From: Bradyrhizobium mercantei
GTDB lineage: Bacteria > Pseudomonadota > Alphaproteobacteria > Rhizobiales > Xanthobacteraceae
NCBI RefSeq assembly: GCF_001982635.1
Contig: NZ_MKFI01000011.1
Coordinates: 62,001-126,000, forward strand
Length of the DNA: 64,000 nucleotides
Reading direction: 5' to 3'
Shown: positions 15,815 through 23,878 of the stretch, one piece after another
Numbering within the stretch: position 1 is the first letter of the stretch
Layout: each line of letters begins with the position of its first letter
Made by a program: the position numbers and the translations under genes
Notes under the pieces: model-generated
Told to the model about the DNA's origin: nothing
Databases searched by the model: none
What the model saw: the letters and a program-made list of their open reading frames with translations, nothing else

Positions 15815-18130
15815 TCAGGTCTCCAGCTGCTTGCCGATCGGAAGCGCGCGGATGCGCTTGCCGGTGGCGGCGAAGATCGCGTTGATCAGCGCCGGTGCGA
15901 ACGGCGGCACGCCGGGCTCGCCGACGCCGCTCGGCGGCGTGTCGGCGCCGGGCGGTACGATGTAGACGTTGGTGATCGCAGGCGACTCGTCGATCCGAAT
16001 CACCGGGAAGTCGTCGAAATTGCTCTGCTCCACCTTGCCGTCCTTGAAGCTGATCTCGCCGTATTTGGCGAGACTCAGCCCCATGATCGCTGCGCCCTCG
16101 ATCTGCGAGTGGATCCGCTCCGGATTGACGTAAGTGCCGCAATCGATCGCGGTGTCGACCCGCGGCACCTTGAGCTGACCCTTGTCGTCGATCGCCACCT
16201 CGACGATGGTCGCGATGTAGCTGACGAAGGAACGATGCACGGCGATGCCGAGGCCGTGGCCCTTCGGCACGCTGCGGCCCCACTCGCCCTTTTCGGCGAC
16301 CAGCTCGACCACCTTGCGCAGCCGCGCGGTATCGATCGGGTAGCTTTCATAGGGCTCGCCGTAGTTCCAGGGATCCTTCACCGAGGACAGGTTGACGATC
16401 CGCGGCGATCCGATCAGCTCCAGCAGCATGTCCTTCTGGTCGCGGTTGGTCGCATGCGCGATTTCCCCGACCATGGATTGCACCGCGAAAGCGCGCGGGA
16501 TGTTGGAGACCGAGCGGAACCAGCCGATGCGCGTGAACGCCGCCGCTTCCGGATTCTCGCACTGCAGATTGGCGATCTCGAACGGGTTGTCGATCAGGCC
16601 CATGCCGAGCTCGAACGGCGCTTCGTGATTGGCGCCGGCGGCGAAGGTCGAGGCGATGGTCGGCGCCACGCTGCGGTGCCGCCACGCGATCACCTTGCCG
16701 TTCTTGTCGAGACCGGCCTCGATCCGTTCCACCGAGACGGTGTGCAGGAAGTCGTGATGGACGTCGTCCTCACGGGTCCACTGCACCTTGACCGGGGCGC
16801 CGAGTTCCTTCGACAGCAATGCCGCCTCCAGCGCGAAGTCGCATTTCGACTTGCGGCCGAAGCCGCCGCCGAGCAGCGTCACGTTGACGGTGACATTGTC
16901 CTCGGGAATCCCGAGCGTCTTGGCGACATCCTCGCGGGTGCCGCCGGGGCTCTGCACCGGCGCCCAGATCTCGGCCTTGTCGCCCTTGACGTCGGCAACC
17001 GCGACCGGCGGCTCCATGCTGACATGGGCGAGATGCGGCAGATAATATTCGCCTGTTATCACCTTGTCGGCGCTCTTCAGCGCCGCATCGACATCGCCTT
17101 CCTTGCGCACGACGAGGCCGGGCTTGCGCGCGGCTTCCTCGAGCGAGGCACGATAGCTGACGGAGTCATACTTGGCGTTGGCGCCGTCGTCCCAGACGAT
17201 CTTGAGCTGGTCGCGGCCCTTGATCGCGGCGCCGGTGTTGCGCGCGATCACGGCCACGCCGCCGAGCGGCTGGAACTTGGACGGCCACGGCCAGCCCTTG
17301 ACCTCCATCACCTTCTCGACGCCCGGCACCTTCAGCGCGGCGCTGTCATCGAACGACTTGACCTTGCCGCCGGTCACCGGCGGACGCGCGATCACAGCGT
17401 ATTTCAGGCCGGGCAGCCGGGTGTCGGCGCCGTAATGCGCCTTGCCGGTGGTGATGTCGTGCAAATCGACGATCGAGACCTGGCCCTTGCCGAGATAGCG
17501 GAAGTCCTTCGGGTCCTTCAGCTTGAGGCTCTTGATATCGGGCACCGGCTCTTTCGCGGCATCTGCCGCGAGTTCGCCGAAGCCTATCTTGCGGCCGCTC
17601 GCGGAATGCACGACCTCGTGGTTCTGCGCCTTCACTTCAGTGACCGGCACGCCCCATTTCTTGGCGGCGGCGGCCTCCAGCATGGAACGCGCCGAGGCGC
17701 CGATCTGGCGCATCGGGATCAGATAATGCCGCGTTGAGCGCGAGCCGTCGGTGTCCTGGTTGCCGAACTTGACCTCGTCGCCATGCGCCTGCTGGACATG
17801 GACGCGCGACCAGTCGGCCTCCATCTCCTCGGCGACGATCAAAGGCAGGCTGGTGCGCACGCCGGTGCCCATCTCGGAGCGGTGCGCCAGGATGGTGACG
17901 GTGCCGTCCGGCGCGATCGCGACGAACACGCGCGGGTCGACCACGACGCCGTGCGGCATCTTGCCGGCGCCGGTCTCATAGGCGAAGGCCTGGCGGGTCA
18001 TCACGGGCGCGGCGAGCACGAAGGAGCCGGCGATGCCGAGACCCTTCAGGATGCTGCGGCGGGACAGATTCTCGACCTTCACATGCTTCTCGAAGCCGCG
18101 AAGTTTGTTCGGATTGGTGCGGATATTCAT
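15815..18130 (-). CDS. Tat-exported molybdopterin-binding aldehyde/isoquinoline oxidoreductase, large subunit (IorB-like)
   Basis: The 771-residue protein belongs to the xanthine dehydrogenase/aldehyde oxidase molybdopterin family, IorB branch, which hydroxylates N-heterocycles or oxidises aldehydes using water. It has a twin-arginine signal (NLSRRSILKGLG, R24-R25), which is typical of this branch and places the enzyme in the periplasm. The molybdopterin-loop signatures LLGGGFGRKSKCDF and, near the C-terminus, GVGEPGVPP with the catalytic Glu are intact. The stop of the small subunit and this ATG are one base apart (TGA-C-ATG), so the genes are coupled. No dedicated XdhC-type maturation gene is seen nearby. 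Confidence 0.9.
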   Translation of the reverse strand: MNIRTNPNKLRGFEKHVKVENLSRRSILKGLGIAGSFVLAAPVMTRQAFAYETGAGKMPHGVVVDPRVFVAIAPDGTVTILAHRSEMGTGVRTSLPLIVAEEMEADWSRVHVQQAHGDEVKFGNQDTDGSRSTRHYLIPMRQIGASARSMLEAAAAKKWGVPVTEVKAQNHEVVHSASGRKIGFGELAADAAKEPVPDIKSLKLKDPKDFRYLGKGQVSIVDLHDITTGKAHYGADTRLPGLKYAVIARPPVTGGKVKSFDDSAALKVPGVEKVMEVKGWPWPSKFQPLGGVAVIARNTGAAIKGRDQLKIVWDDGANAKYDSVSYRASLEEAARKPGLVVRKEGDVDAALKSADKVITGEYYLPHLAHVSMEPPVAVADVKGDKAEIWAPVQSPGGTREDVAKTLGIPEDNVTVNVTLLGGGFGRKSKCDFALEAALLSKELGAPVKVQWTREDDVHHDFLHTVSVERIEAGLDKNGKVIAWRHRSVAPTIASTFAAGANHEAPFELGMGLIDNPFEIANLQCENPEAAAFTRIGWFRSVSNIPRAFAVQSMVGEIAHATNRDQKDMLLELIGSPRIVNLSSVKDPWNYGEPYESYPIDTARLRKVVELVAEKGEWGRSVPKGHGLGIAVHRSFVSYIATIVEVAIDDKGQLKVPRVDTAIDCGTYVNPERIHSQIEGAAIMGLSLAKYGEISFKDGKVEQSNFDDFPVIRIDESPAITNVYIVPPGADTPPSGVGEPGVPPFAPALINAIFAATGKRIRALPIGKQLET

Positions 18131-18131
18131 G

Positions 18132-18584
18132 TCACACCCCCGTCGATGCGAGATGCACGGCATTCTCGATCCGCTGATAGCAGCCGCAGCGGCAGATATT
18201 GCCCGACATGGCTTCGCGGATCTGGTCGTGGCTGGGCTTCGGGTTCTGGTCCAAGAGCGCCGCCGCCTGCATGATCTGGCCGGCCTGGCAGTAGCCGCAT
18301 TGCGGAACATTGACCTGGCGCCAGGCCTTCTGCACCGGATGGTCGCCGGTCGGATGCAGCCCCTCGATGGTGGTGATCTCGCGGCCGGCCGCGTCGGACA
18401 CCGAGGTGATGCAGGCGCGCACCGCCTCCTTGTCGATGATCACGGTGCAGGCGCCGCACAGCGCCTGGCCGCAGCCGAACTTGGTGCCGGTGAGGCCGGC
18501 TTCGTCACGCAGATACCACAGCAGCGAAAGATCCGGGTCGCCGTCCCAATTTTGTTCCTGGCCGTTGATTTTTAGTTTGATCAT
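18132..18584 (-). CDS. [2Fe-2S] small subunit of the molybdenum hydroxylase (IorA-like)
   Basis: The 150-residue protein carries two [2Fe-2S] clusters. The plant-ferredoxin-type ligands are C38, C43, C46 and C58. The second, helical cluster uses C96, C99, C131 and C133. It passes electrons from the molybdenum site to a membrane acceptor, usually a cytochrome c in this branch. It has no signal of its own and is expected to be exported with the Tat-bearing large subunit. GAGGACAGACC lies just before the ATG. It is first in a two- or three-gene operon. Confidence 0.93.
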   Translation of the reverse strand: MIKLKINGQEQNWDGDPDLSLLWYLRDEAGLTGTKFGCGQALCGACTVIIDKEAVRACITSVSDAAGREITTIEGLHPTGDHPVQKAWRQVNVPQCGYCQAGQIMQAAALLDQNPKPSHDQIREAMSGNICRCGCYQRIENAVHLASTGV

Positions 18585-19097
18585 GGTCTGTCCTCGCTCT
18601 GCCTAAGCTATTGACCGGGTGCGGCGCGAGGTGCGGAACGTCTTCCATCGCCTGCGGCCGCTGATGTTTGTTTTGCCAAGATTGTCGGTGAAGATGTTGG
18701 TGAGCCAAATTGCCGTGCGCCAAGGTTCTGCGCTTTGTTCCAAGCACTCCTCTCGCTTCTCGAGCGCCTTGCCGGGCGCAGCATGGTGAAGGGCTGCGAT
18801 GTTAGCAGAGGAAGGCGCCGGGTGACTTCACAGACAGGTGTTTTGCCGTTGCCGTTTGGCGAAAGCAGGGCCGCCGTGCACGACGCAGACATGACATCCT
18901 GAGGTGGGTGTCATGCAATCGGCGGCTGCATCGCTGTATCCGTGCGGAGGAGACGCGCCGGGCCTGGCCGGTTCGGGACCCGTGCCGTGGCGAAACCATG
19001 GGCACGGCACGGTAAGCATGGATGACAAAATCCCCGCCGCAATGCACAAGGCACCTTGCGGCGGGGGGATTTCAAGGCTATTGCCTTCCCTCTCAAC
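18585..19097. other. Gene-free stretch with three inverted repeats
   Basis: No supported reading frame is present. The right half holds three separate stem-loops: ATGACATCC/GTGGGTGTCAT at 18891-18914, a perfect 10-bp CCGTGCCGTG/CACGGCACGG at 18980-19012, and a stronger one at 19028-19072. The promoter of the molybdenum hydroxylase operon (minus) and that of tRNA-Glu (plus) must lie here. A small structured RNA is possible but not demonstrated. Confidence 0.45.
19028..19072 (-). terminator. Hairpin upstream of tRNA-Glu, possible terminator for the AraC gene
   Basis: AAATCCCCGCCGCAA pairs with TTGCGGCGGGGGGATTT except for two extra G. On the minus strand it is followed by TTTTG, so it could stop transcripts that run from the AraC-type gene through the antisense of the tRNA. 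On the plus strand the tail is weaker. Confidence 0.45.
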
Positions 19098-19172
19098 GCT
19101 CCCTTCGTCTAGCGGTTAGGACGCGGCCCTCTCAAGGCTGAAACAGGGGTTCGATTCCCCTAGGGAGCGCCA
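19098..19172 (+). tRNA. tRNA-Glu (anticodon CTC)
   Basis: The 75 bases fold as a cloverleaf. The acceptor GCTCCCT pairs with AGGGAGC. The anticodon loop is CTCTCAA with anticodon CTC, which reads GAG. The T-arm CAGGGGTTCGATTCCCCT is standard, and CCA is encoded (19170-19172). The D-arm TCGTCTAGCGGTTAGGAC is typical for tRNA-Glu. The stop codon of the convergent AraC-type gene begins one base after the CCA. Confidence 0.97.
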
Positions 19173-19173
19173 A

Positions 19174-20217
19174 TCATCCTCGCAAGCCATTGGTTTCCGG
19201 CCGCACGCGTGATTCAAGCAGGCGCCGCCAGCGGCTGGGAGCAGCCCCGCTCCAGCGCTCGAAGGCCCGGCTGAAGTGGGCGGGGTCGTCATAACCGAGC
19301 ATTGACGCAATTTCGCCGATCGAGCGGTCCTTCTGGCACAACAACGTCACTGCGCGTCGCTGCAGCGCGTTTCGCAGCAGGTCACGATAGCTCAGTCCGG
19401 CTTCGCTGAGCTTGCGCTGCAATGTTCGTGGTGTGAGGCCCGATCGGCTTGCGATGCTCGAAAGGGTCGGACGGCGGCCGAGTAGTTCCAATTCGATCAG
19501 CACGGAGAGACGGCCTGGCAGGTCTGCCGGATCCGGCAGGTCGAAGATGCGTCCGAGCTCACTGGCGCGCAGTCCATCGCCCTCGCCGAGATTTGGATTG
19601 ACGGCCGCCAGCAGCCGCCGATCGAACACGATCGCGCTGGCGGCGTTGCCGCTAACCGTGTCGGTACACGTCAACGCGCCGATCGGACATCGCAGCCGGT
19701 GCGGCAGGTCGGCGAAGATGATCCGGCTCGGCAGCCAGCAGGCGCCGGCAAAATGCCTGACGACAGCGATCATGTACCAGATGGCGAGCATCTCGTTCTG
19801 CAGGCGCCCGTCGCGCGCGGGCTCCGTCAATTCATACGCCCAATGAATTTCGCTGCCATGGCGGCGGACGACCAGCCGGGTGGCGTTCTGCAGCATATGC
19901 GGCAGGCTCGTTCCGGCGCGGTGGATCGCCTCGAGCAAGGTCGGGGCCTGGGCCACCCATCGGCCGAAAATTCCAAGCCCCGACATCGACGTCTGGCGGC
20001 CGAGCCGGACTGCAAAGACTTCGTCGTGCAATTCCCGCGAGGTCACCATCAACAGCCGGAAATGATCGCGCAGCGGCAGCAGCGTGTCCGGCGCGTCGAG
20101 CAAGCCGAGGGGAAGATCGGCGCGGCGAAACACCCGCGCGATCGATCCACCGGCCGCCGTCACGACCTCCGCGATCGGACCAAGCGTGCTCGCGCGAGTG
20201 TAACCAGTCTGGTGCAT
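19174..20217 (-). CDS. AraC-family transcriptional regulator (Arabinose_bd type)
   Basis: The 347-residue protein has the N-terminal ligand-sensing domain of the OruR/ArgR-like AraC group (residues 15-205) and a C-terminal pair of helix-turn-helices (PTLSSIASRSGLTPRTLQRKLSEAG, and SIGEIASMLGYDDPAHFSRAFERWSG). It diverges from the DUF3047 gene 135 bases away, so that gene is a likely target. The sensed ligand is unknown. Its stop codon lies one base from the 3' end of tRNA-Glu on the other strand, so this gene's transcript must run antisense across the tRNA or stop within it. Confidence 0.9.
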   Translation of the reverse strand: MHQTGYTRASTLGPIAEVVTAAGGSIARVFRRADLPLGLLDAPDTLLPLRDHFRLLMVTSRELHDEVFAVRLGRQTSMSGLGIFGRWVAQAPTLLEAIHRAGTSLPHMLQNATRLVVRRHGSEIHWAYELTEPARDGRLQNEMLAIWYMIAVVRHFAGACWLPSRIIFADLPHRLRCPIGALTCTDTVSGNAASAIVFDRRLLAAVNPNLGEGDGLRASELGRIFDLPDPADLPGRLSVLIELELLGRRPTLSSIASRSGLTPRTLQRKLSEAGLSYRDLLRNALQRRAVTLLCQKDRSIGEIASMLGYDDPAHFSRAFERWSGAAPSRWRRLLESRVRPETNGLRG

Positions 20218-20352
20218 CTGCCCTCACGCGCCAAATTTGCTGCCACGTCGGCACATCATGGCAGGCTGAATTCGCAGCGAAAGCATAGCATTCGAAATCC
20301 CATCGATGAACACGGCCGAACGCCGGCGACGAACGGGACCAGGGAGGAATGC

Positions 20353-21582
20353 ATGTGCTTCGATTGTCTTGGTTTTGGCTTGTCGTCCCCAGCCGGCCGC
20401 ATCGGGAAAATTTCCCGACGTGATGCGATGTTGCGCGCATCGGCGCTCGGTCTGGTGCTGCCCTTTGCCGGGCCTGCGTTGCGCCCGGCGCAAGCGGCAG
20501 AGCAGAACGGGCCGGCTGCAGCGGACCTGGTGAGCGGGATCAAGGATATCATTGCCAGGGCGAGTACGCCGGAGCTCGTGGCCTCCAGGGTTTTCGAGAT
20601 CAACGGCGCCGATCTGCCGTGGACCGATCTCGGCCTCGACGCGGCGCAAGGCCAACAGATGACGTTCCTTTTGGGTGGTCGCATGTGGCTGTCGCGCGAA
20701 CACGATCTTTGGTTCGGTCCTGGCCTCGTCTTCCACGCCCGCACGCGCGGGCAGCGGCCGATCTACAATCCGATGCTCGATACCGGGACCATGACCGCCT
20801 TCCACGATGGACGGATCGAGGTCGCGCGTTCGGCCGCGGAATGGGCCAATGAAGACGGCGCGCTGGGAACGCCGGAAGACATCTACAAGAAGGCGGATGT
20901 CAAGATCACCGGGATCGCACTGCTGTGGCGCGGCGATGCCGCTGCGGGCGTCAGGAGTCTGCTGACGCATGGCGACGTCGGCGGTCTGCTCAAGTCAGAA
21001 CTCGCGCGTCTTCAGCGTGGGGGCAAGCTGCCGGCGGGCTGGTCGAACCTGCTCGGGTTTGGAGGCGGACAGGAGGTGTTCAGCCAGGGTGCCGACGGCG
21101 AGATCATCTGCGACACCACGGGCCACGTCAGCATCATCGAGCGGCCGCTGTCGCTTGCGTTGGCCTCCGGTCCGCGGCTCGCATGGCGCTGGAAAATCGA
21201 CCAACTGCCAAGCGTCGTCGCGGAGGACCAGGCTGCGACCCACGACTATCTTTCGATCGGCGTGAAGTTCGAAGACGGGCAGGATCTGACCTACATCTGG
21301 AGCGAGCATTTGCCTGAAGGCAAGGTCTTCCAGTGCCCGTTGCCTGCCTGGAAAGCGATCGAGACGCATATGATCGTCCGTTCCGGGAAGGCGGATCTCG
21401 GAACCTGGCAAACGCAGGAACGTGATATCGCGGCAGACTACGCCGCCCATATCGGCGGCTCGGCAAAGGCCATCTCGAAAATCTGGCTGCTGGCCGTGGC
21501 GCCGTTTCAGCGCCGCCACGGCGCCTGTCGCTATGCCGATATCAAGGTCACCACCGGCGACAACGCCGTGCACAAGGTCTAG
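20353..21582 (+). CDS. Tat-exported DUF3047 protein
   Basis: The 409-residue protein starts with a twin-arginine signal (KISRRDAMLRASALGLVLPFAG, cleavage near PAQA-AEQ). The C-terminal half, residues about 230-405, matches DUF3047: LAWRWKIDQLP, then ATHDYLSIGVKFEDG, then TYIWSEH, then MIVRSGKADLGTWQTQERDI and DYAAHIGG. DUF3047 is predicted to be a periplasmic beta-sandwich with no known activity. GGGAGGAATGC precedes the ATG at 20353; the frame stays open upstream across the divergent promoter, but that part is not coding. It diverges from the AraC-type regulator. Confidence 0.82.
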   Translation: MCFDCLGFGLSSPAGRIGKISRRDAMLRASALGLVLPFAGPALRPAQAAEQNGPAAADLVSGIKDIIARASTPELVASRVFEINGADLPWTDLGLDAAQGQQMTFLLGGRMWLSREHDLWFGPGLVFHARTRGQRPIYNPMLDTGTMTAFHDGRIEVARSAAEWANEDGALGTPEDIYKKADVKITGIALLWRGDAAAGVRSLLTHGDVGGLLKSELARLQRGGKLPAGWSNLLGFGGGQEVFSQGADGEIICDTTGHVSIIERPLSLALASGPRLAWRWKIDQLPSVVAEDQAATHDYLSIGVKFEDGQDLTYIWSEHLPEGKVFQCPLPAWKAIETHMIVRSGKADLGTWQTQERDIAADYAAHIGGSAKAISKIWLLAVAPFQRRHGACRYADIKVTTGDNAVHKV

Positions 21583-21600
21583 CGTGAGGCCGGCGCCGCC

Positions 21601-22896
21601 TCATGCCGCGGCGAGCACCGGCTGTGCCGGCCGCCTTCCGATCATCAGCGACAGCACGGCGGCGACGATGCCGGTTGCGCCTGCGATGATGAAGGCCTGC
21701 AGGTAATCGCCCTGCGCCGAGCGCACGAAGCCGGCGAGGAACGCGGCGCAGGCGGCGCCTAACTGATGGCCCGCCACCACCCAGCCGAACACCAGCGGCG
21801 CGTTCTTGTCGCCGAACGCCTCGTTGGCGATCCGCACCGTCGGCGGCACGGTCGCGATCCAGTCGAGACCATAGAACACCGCGAACACCGACAGGCTCAC
21901 AAGCGAGAAATCCGAGTAGGGCAGGTAGATCAGCGACAGGCCGCGCAGCCCGTAATAGAAGAACAAGAGCTTGCGCGGATCGAACCGGTCGGTGAGCCAG
22001 CCCGACAGCGTGGTGCCGAACAGGTCGAAGAATCCCATCAGCGCCAGCAGGCTTGCGGCCTGCACCTCGACGATGCCGTGGTCGCCGCAGAACGCGATCA
22101 GATGGGTGCCGACCAGGCCGTTGGTGGTGAAGCCGCAGATGAAGAAGGTGGCGAACAGGAACCAGAACGCCCGCGTCTGCGCGGCGCGCACGAGGTTGCT
22201 GATCGCTGATGTGAACGGATTGCCGACAGCGGGCGGCGCGGGCTGATCGTCATGCGCGCTGCCGAACGAGCGCAGGCCGACGGATGCGGGCCGCTCCGGC
22301 ACCAGGAAATACACCAGCGGAACCAGCGCCGCGCAGCATGCGGCGACCGTCAGCACCACCGGCTTCCAGCCGCCCCATGCCACCAGCGCCGCGAGGCCGG
22401 GCATGAAGATCAGGGTGCCGGTCGCGGTCGACGCGGTCAGAAGCCCCATGACGAGGCCGCGATTGGTGGTGAACCAGCGATTGACGATGGTGGCGCCGAG
22501 CACGTTGGCGACCGCGCCCGAGCCGATGCCCGACAGCAGGCCCCAGCTCATGAACAATTGCCACGGCGCGGTCATGAAGTAGCTCATGCCGGTCGAGACC
22601 GACATCAGCACGAGCGCGCCGAGCACCGTGCGGCGGATGCCGAAGCGCTGCATCACGGCGGCGGCGAACGGTCCCGCGAGGCCGTAGAGGAAGATGCCGA
22701 CCGCGGCCGACGACGAGATCACGCCGACGTCCCAGCCGAACGCCCCTTGCAGCGGCAGCATCAGCACGCCCGGCGTCGCGCGCAGCCCGGCGGAGGCGAG
22801 CAGCGCCAGGAAGATCACGGCGACGACGACGAAGGCGTAGTTCTGGCCGAACGGGCGTTTCCGGACGGGGGCGGCTTGAAGGGATGTGTCGAGCAT
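21601..22896 (-). CDS. MFS transporter
   Basis: The 431-residue protein has about 12 membrane helices and the MFS loop pattern (AVMQRFGIRRTVLGALVLMS between helices 2 and 3, and TDRFDPRKLLFFYYGLRG between helices 8 and 9). It resembles oxalate/monocarboxylate-type MFS permeases in having a short N-terminus and no large loop. Substrate is unknown. It diverges from a TetR-family regulator, and its promoter (TTGACA at 22952-22957, TATACA at 22928-22933, 18-base spacer) overlaps a large inverted repeat, so TetR control of this exporter or importer is likely. Confidence 0.88.
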   Translation of the reverse strand: MLDTSLQAAPVRKRPFGQNYAFVVVAVIFLALLASAGLRATPGVLMLPLQGAFGWDVGVISSSAAVGIFLYGLAGPFAAAVMQRFGIRRTVLGALVLMSVSTGMSYFMTAPWQLFMSWGLLSGIGSGAVANVLGATIVNRWFTTNRGLVMGLLTASTATGTLIFMPGLAALVAWGGWKPVVLTVAACCAALVPLVYFLVPERPASVGLRSFGSAHDDQPAPPAVGNPFTSAISNLVRAAQTRAFWFLFATFFICGFTTNGLVGTHLIAFCGDHGIVEVQAASLLALMGFFDLFGTTLSGWLTDRFDPRKLLFFYYGLRGLSLIYLPYSDFSLVSLSVFAVFYGLDWIATVPPTVRIANEAFGDKNAPLVFGWVVAGHQLGAACAAFLAGFVRSAQGDYLQAFIIAGATGIVAAVLSLMIGRRPAQPVLAAA

Positions 22897-22949
22897 GTTA
22901 CTTACCGGTACGTATTGCGATGCGGCCTGTATACGTACCGGTCAGTAAC
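22897..22949. promoter_or_regulatory. Operator between MFS transporter and TetR regulator
   Basis: A perfect nested inverted repeat reads GTTAC-TT-ACCGGTACGTA, a 17-base spacer, then TACGTACCGGT-CA-GTAAC. Each arm also contains the self-palindromes ACCGGT and TACGTA. The right arm lies between the -35 TTGACA and the -10 TATACA of the minus-strand MFS promoter, and the left arm abuts the MFS start codon. This is the expected binding region for the divergent TetR protein. Confidence 0.75.
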
Positions 22950-22980
22950 ATTGTCAAGCGCGTCGCGCGGGAGGATCCGG

Positions 22981-23586
22981 ATGGCTGCCATGAAGAAAAC
23001 CGTCGAACCAGCTGAGGAGCGCCCCGTGCGCGCCGCCGACCGCATCCGCGCCTCCGCCAGCGAGCTGTTCTATCGCGAGGGCATCCGCGCCGTCGGCGTC
23101 GACGAGGTGGTCGAGCGGGCCGGCGTCACCAAGCCGAGCCTCTATCGCAGCTTCGCCTCCAAGGACGATCTCGCCGCCGCCTATATGCGCGACTACGACC
23201 TGGATTTCTGGGAGAAGTTCGAGAACCCCGGCGGCAAATCCTACAGCGATCCGCGCGAGCACGTGCTGGCCTATATCCGCGTGCTGTCGACCCGCGCGGT
23301 GCGCAAGGGCTATCGCGGCTGCGGGCTGAGCAACGCCACGATCGAATATCCGGCGCGCGACAATCCTGCGCGCCAGGTCGCCGAGGCGCACAAGAAGGTG
23401 TTCCGCAAGCGCCTGCGCGAGCTCGCAAGCAGCATGGGCGCGCGTCACCCCGCCGTGCTCGGCGATGCGCTGCTGCTGCTGATCGAAGGCATCTACAGCA
23501 CCGGCCAGCAGTCGGAAGAGGGCCCGGCGGAATCCGCGCTCACGGTGGCGAAGCTATTGATCGATGCGAGCGTGGGGAAGCGGTGA
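22981..23586 (+). CDS. TetR/AcrR-family regulator
   Basis: The 201-residue protein has the N-terminal TetR helix-turn-helix (IRASASELFYREGIRAVGVDEVVERAGVTKPSLYRSFASKDDLAAAYM) and a C-terminal ligand domain with a C-containing loop (GYRGCGLSNATIEYP). GGGAGGATCCGG directly precedes the ATG, which fixes the start although the frame is open much further upstream. It is divergent from the MFS transporter, with the double operator between them, so it probably represses both until its inducer, perhaps the transported compound, is bound. Confidence 0.9.
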   Translation: MAAMKKTVEPAEERPVRAADRIRASASELFYREGIRAVGVDEVVERAGVTKPSLYRSFASKDDLAAAYMRDYDLDFWEKFENPGGKSYSDPREHVLAYIRVLSTRAVRKGYRGCGLSNATIEYPARDNPARQVAEAHKKVFRKRLRELASSMGARHPAVLGDALLLLIEGIYSTGQQSEEGPAESALTVAKLLIDASVGKR

Positions 23587-23620
23587 GGGCGAGCATCCGC
23601 CTGCGGAGCCGCAAGCAAGC

Positions 23621-23725
23621 GTAGCCCGGATGAGCGCAGCGATATCCGGGGAAGGTCCGTCCCGCATGTCGCGGAGCCCGTCATCGGGCGCGCATTCGCG
23701 CGACCCGTTGGCTCATGCGGGCTAC
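23621..23725. repeat. GTAGCCCGGATGAG repeat, copy 1 (long form)
   Basis: GTAGCCCGGATGAGCGCAGC opens and CTCATGCGGGCTAC closes this inverted element. A central GTCATCGGGCGCGC segment distinguishes the long form. It starts a series of copies between 23.6 and 29.3 kb. Confidence 0.75.
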
Positions 23726-23791
23726 TGGCTACTTGCTGCTAACTCCATCGCGCTTTGGAGCATGATGAGATCAAGTTGAATTGGAGCAAGC

Positions 23792-23862
23792 GTAGCCCGG
23801 ATGAGCGCAGCGATATCCGGGGAAGGTCCGTCCCCGCATGTCGCTGCGCTCATGCGGGCTAC
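23792..23862. repeat. GTAGCCCGGATGAG repeat, copy 2 (short form)
   Basis: Same outer arms as copy 1 and the same orientation, lacking the central segment. Just before it (23759-23786) is a 28-base sequence like that at 3195-3222 (GCATGATG followed by AAGTTGAA and TGGAGC), a second short repeat. Confidence 0.75.
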
Positions 23863-23878
23863 GAAACAGCCCAACGCT

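Noticed and set aside
22252..22980. Upstream extension of the TetR gene
   Set aside because: It would cross the operator and the divergent MFS gene. The helix-turn-helix and the GGGAGG site place the true start at 22981.
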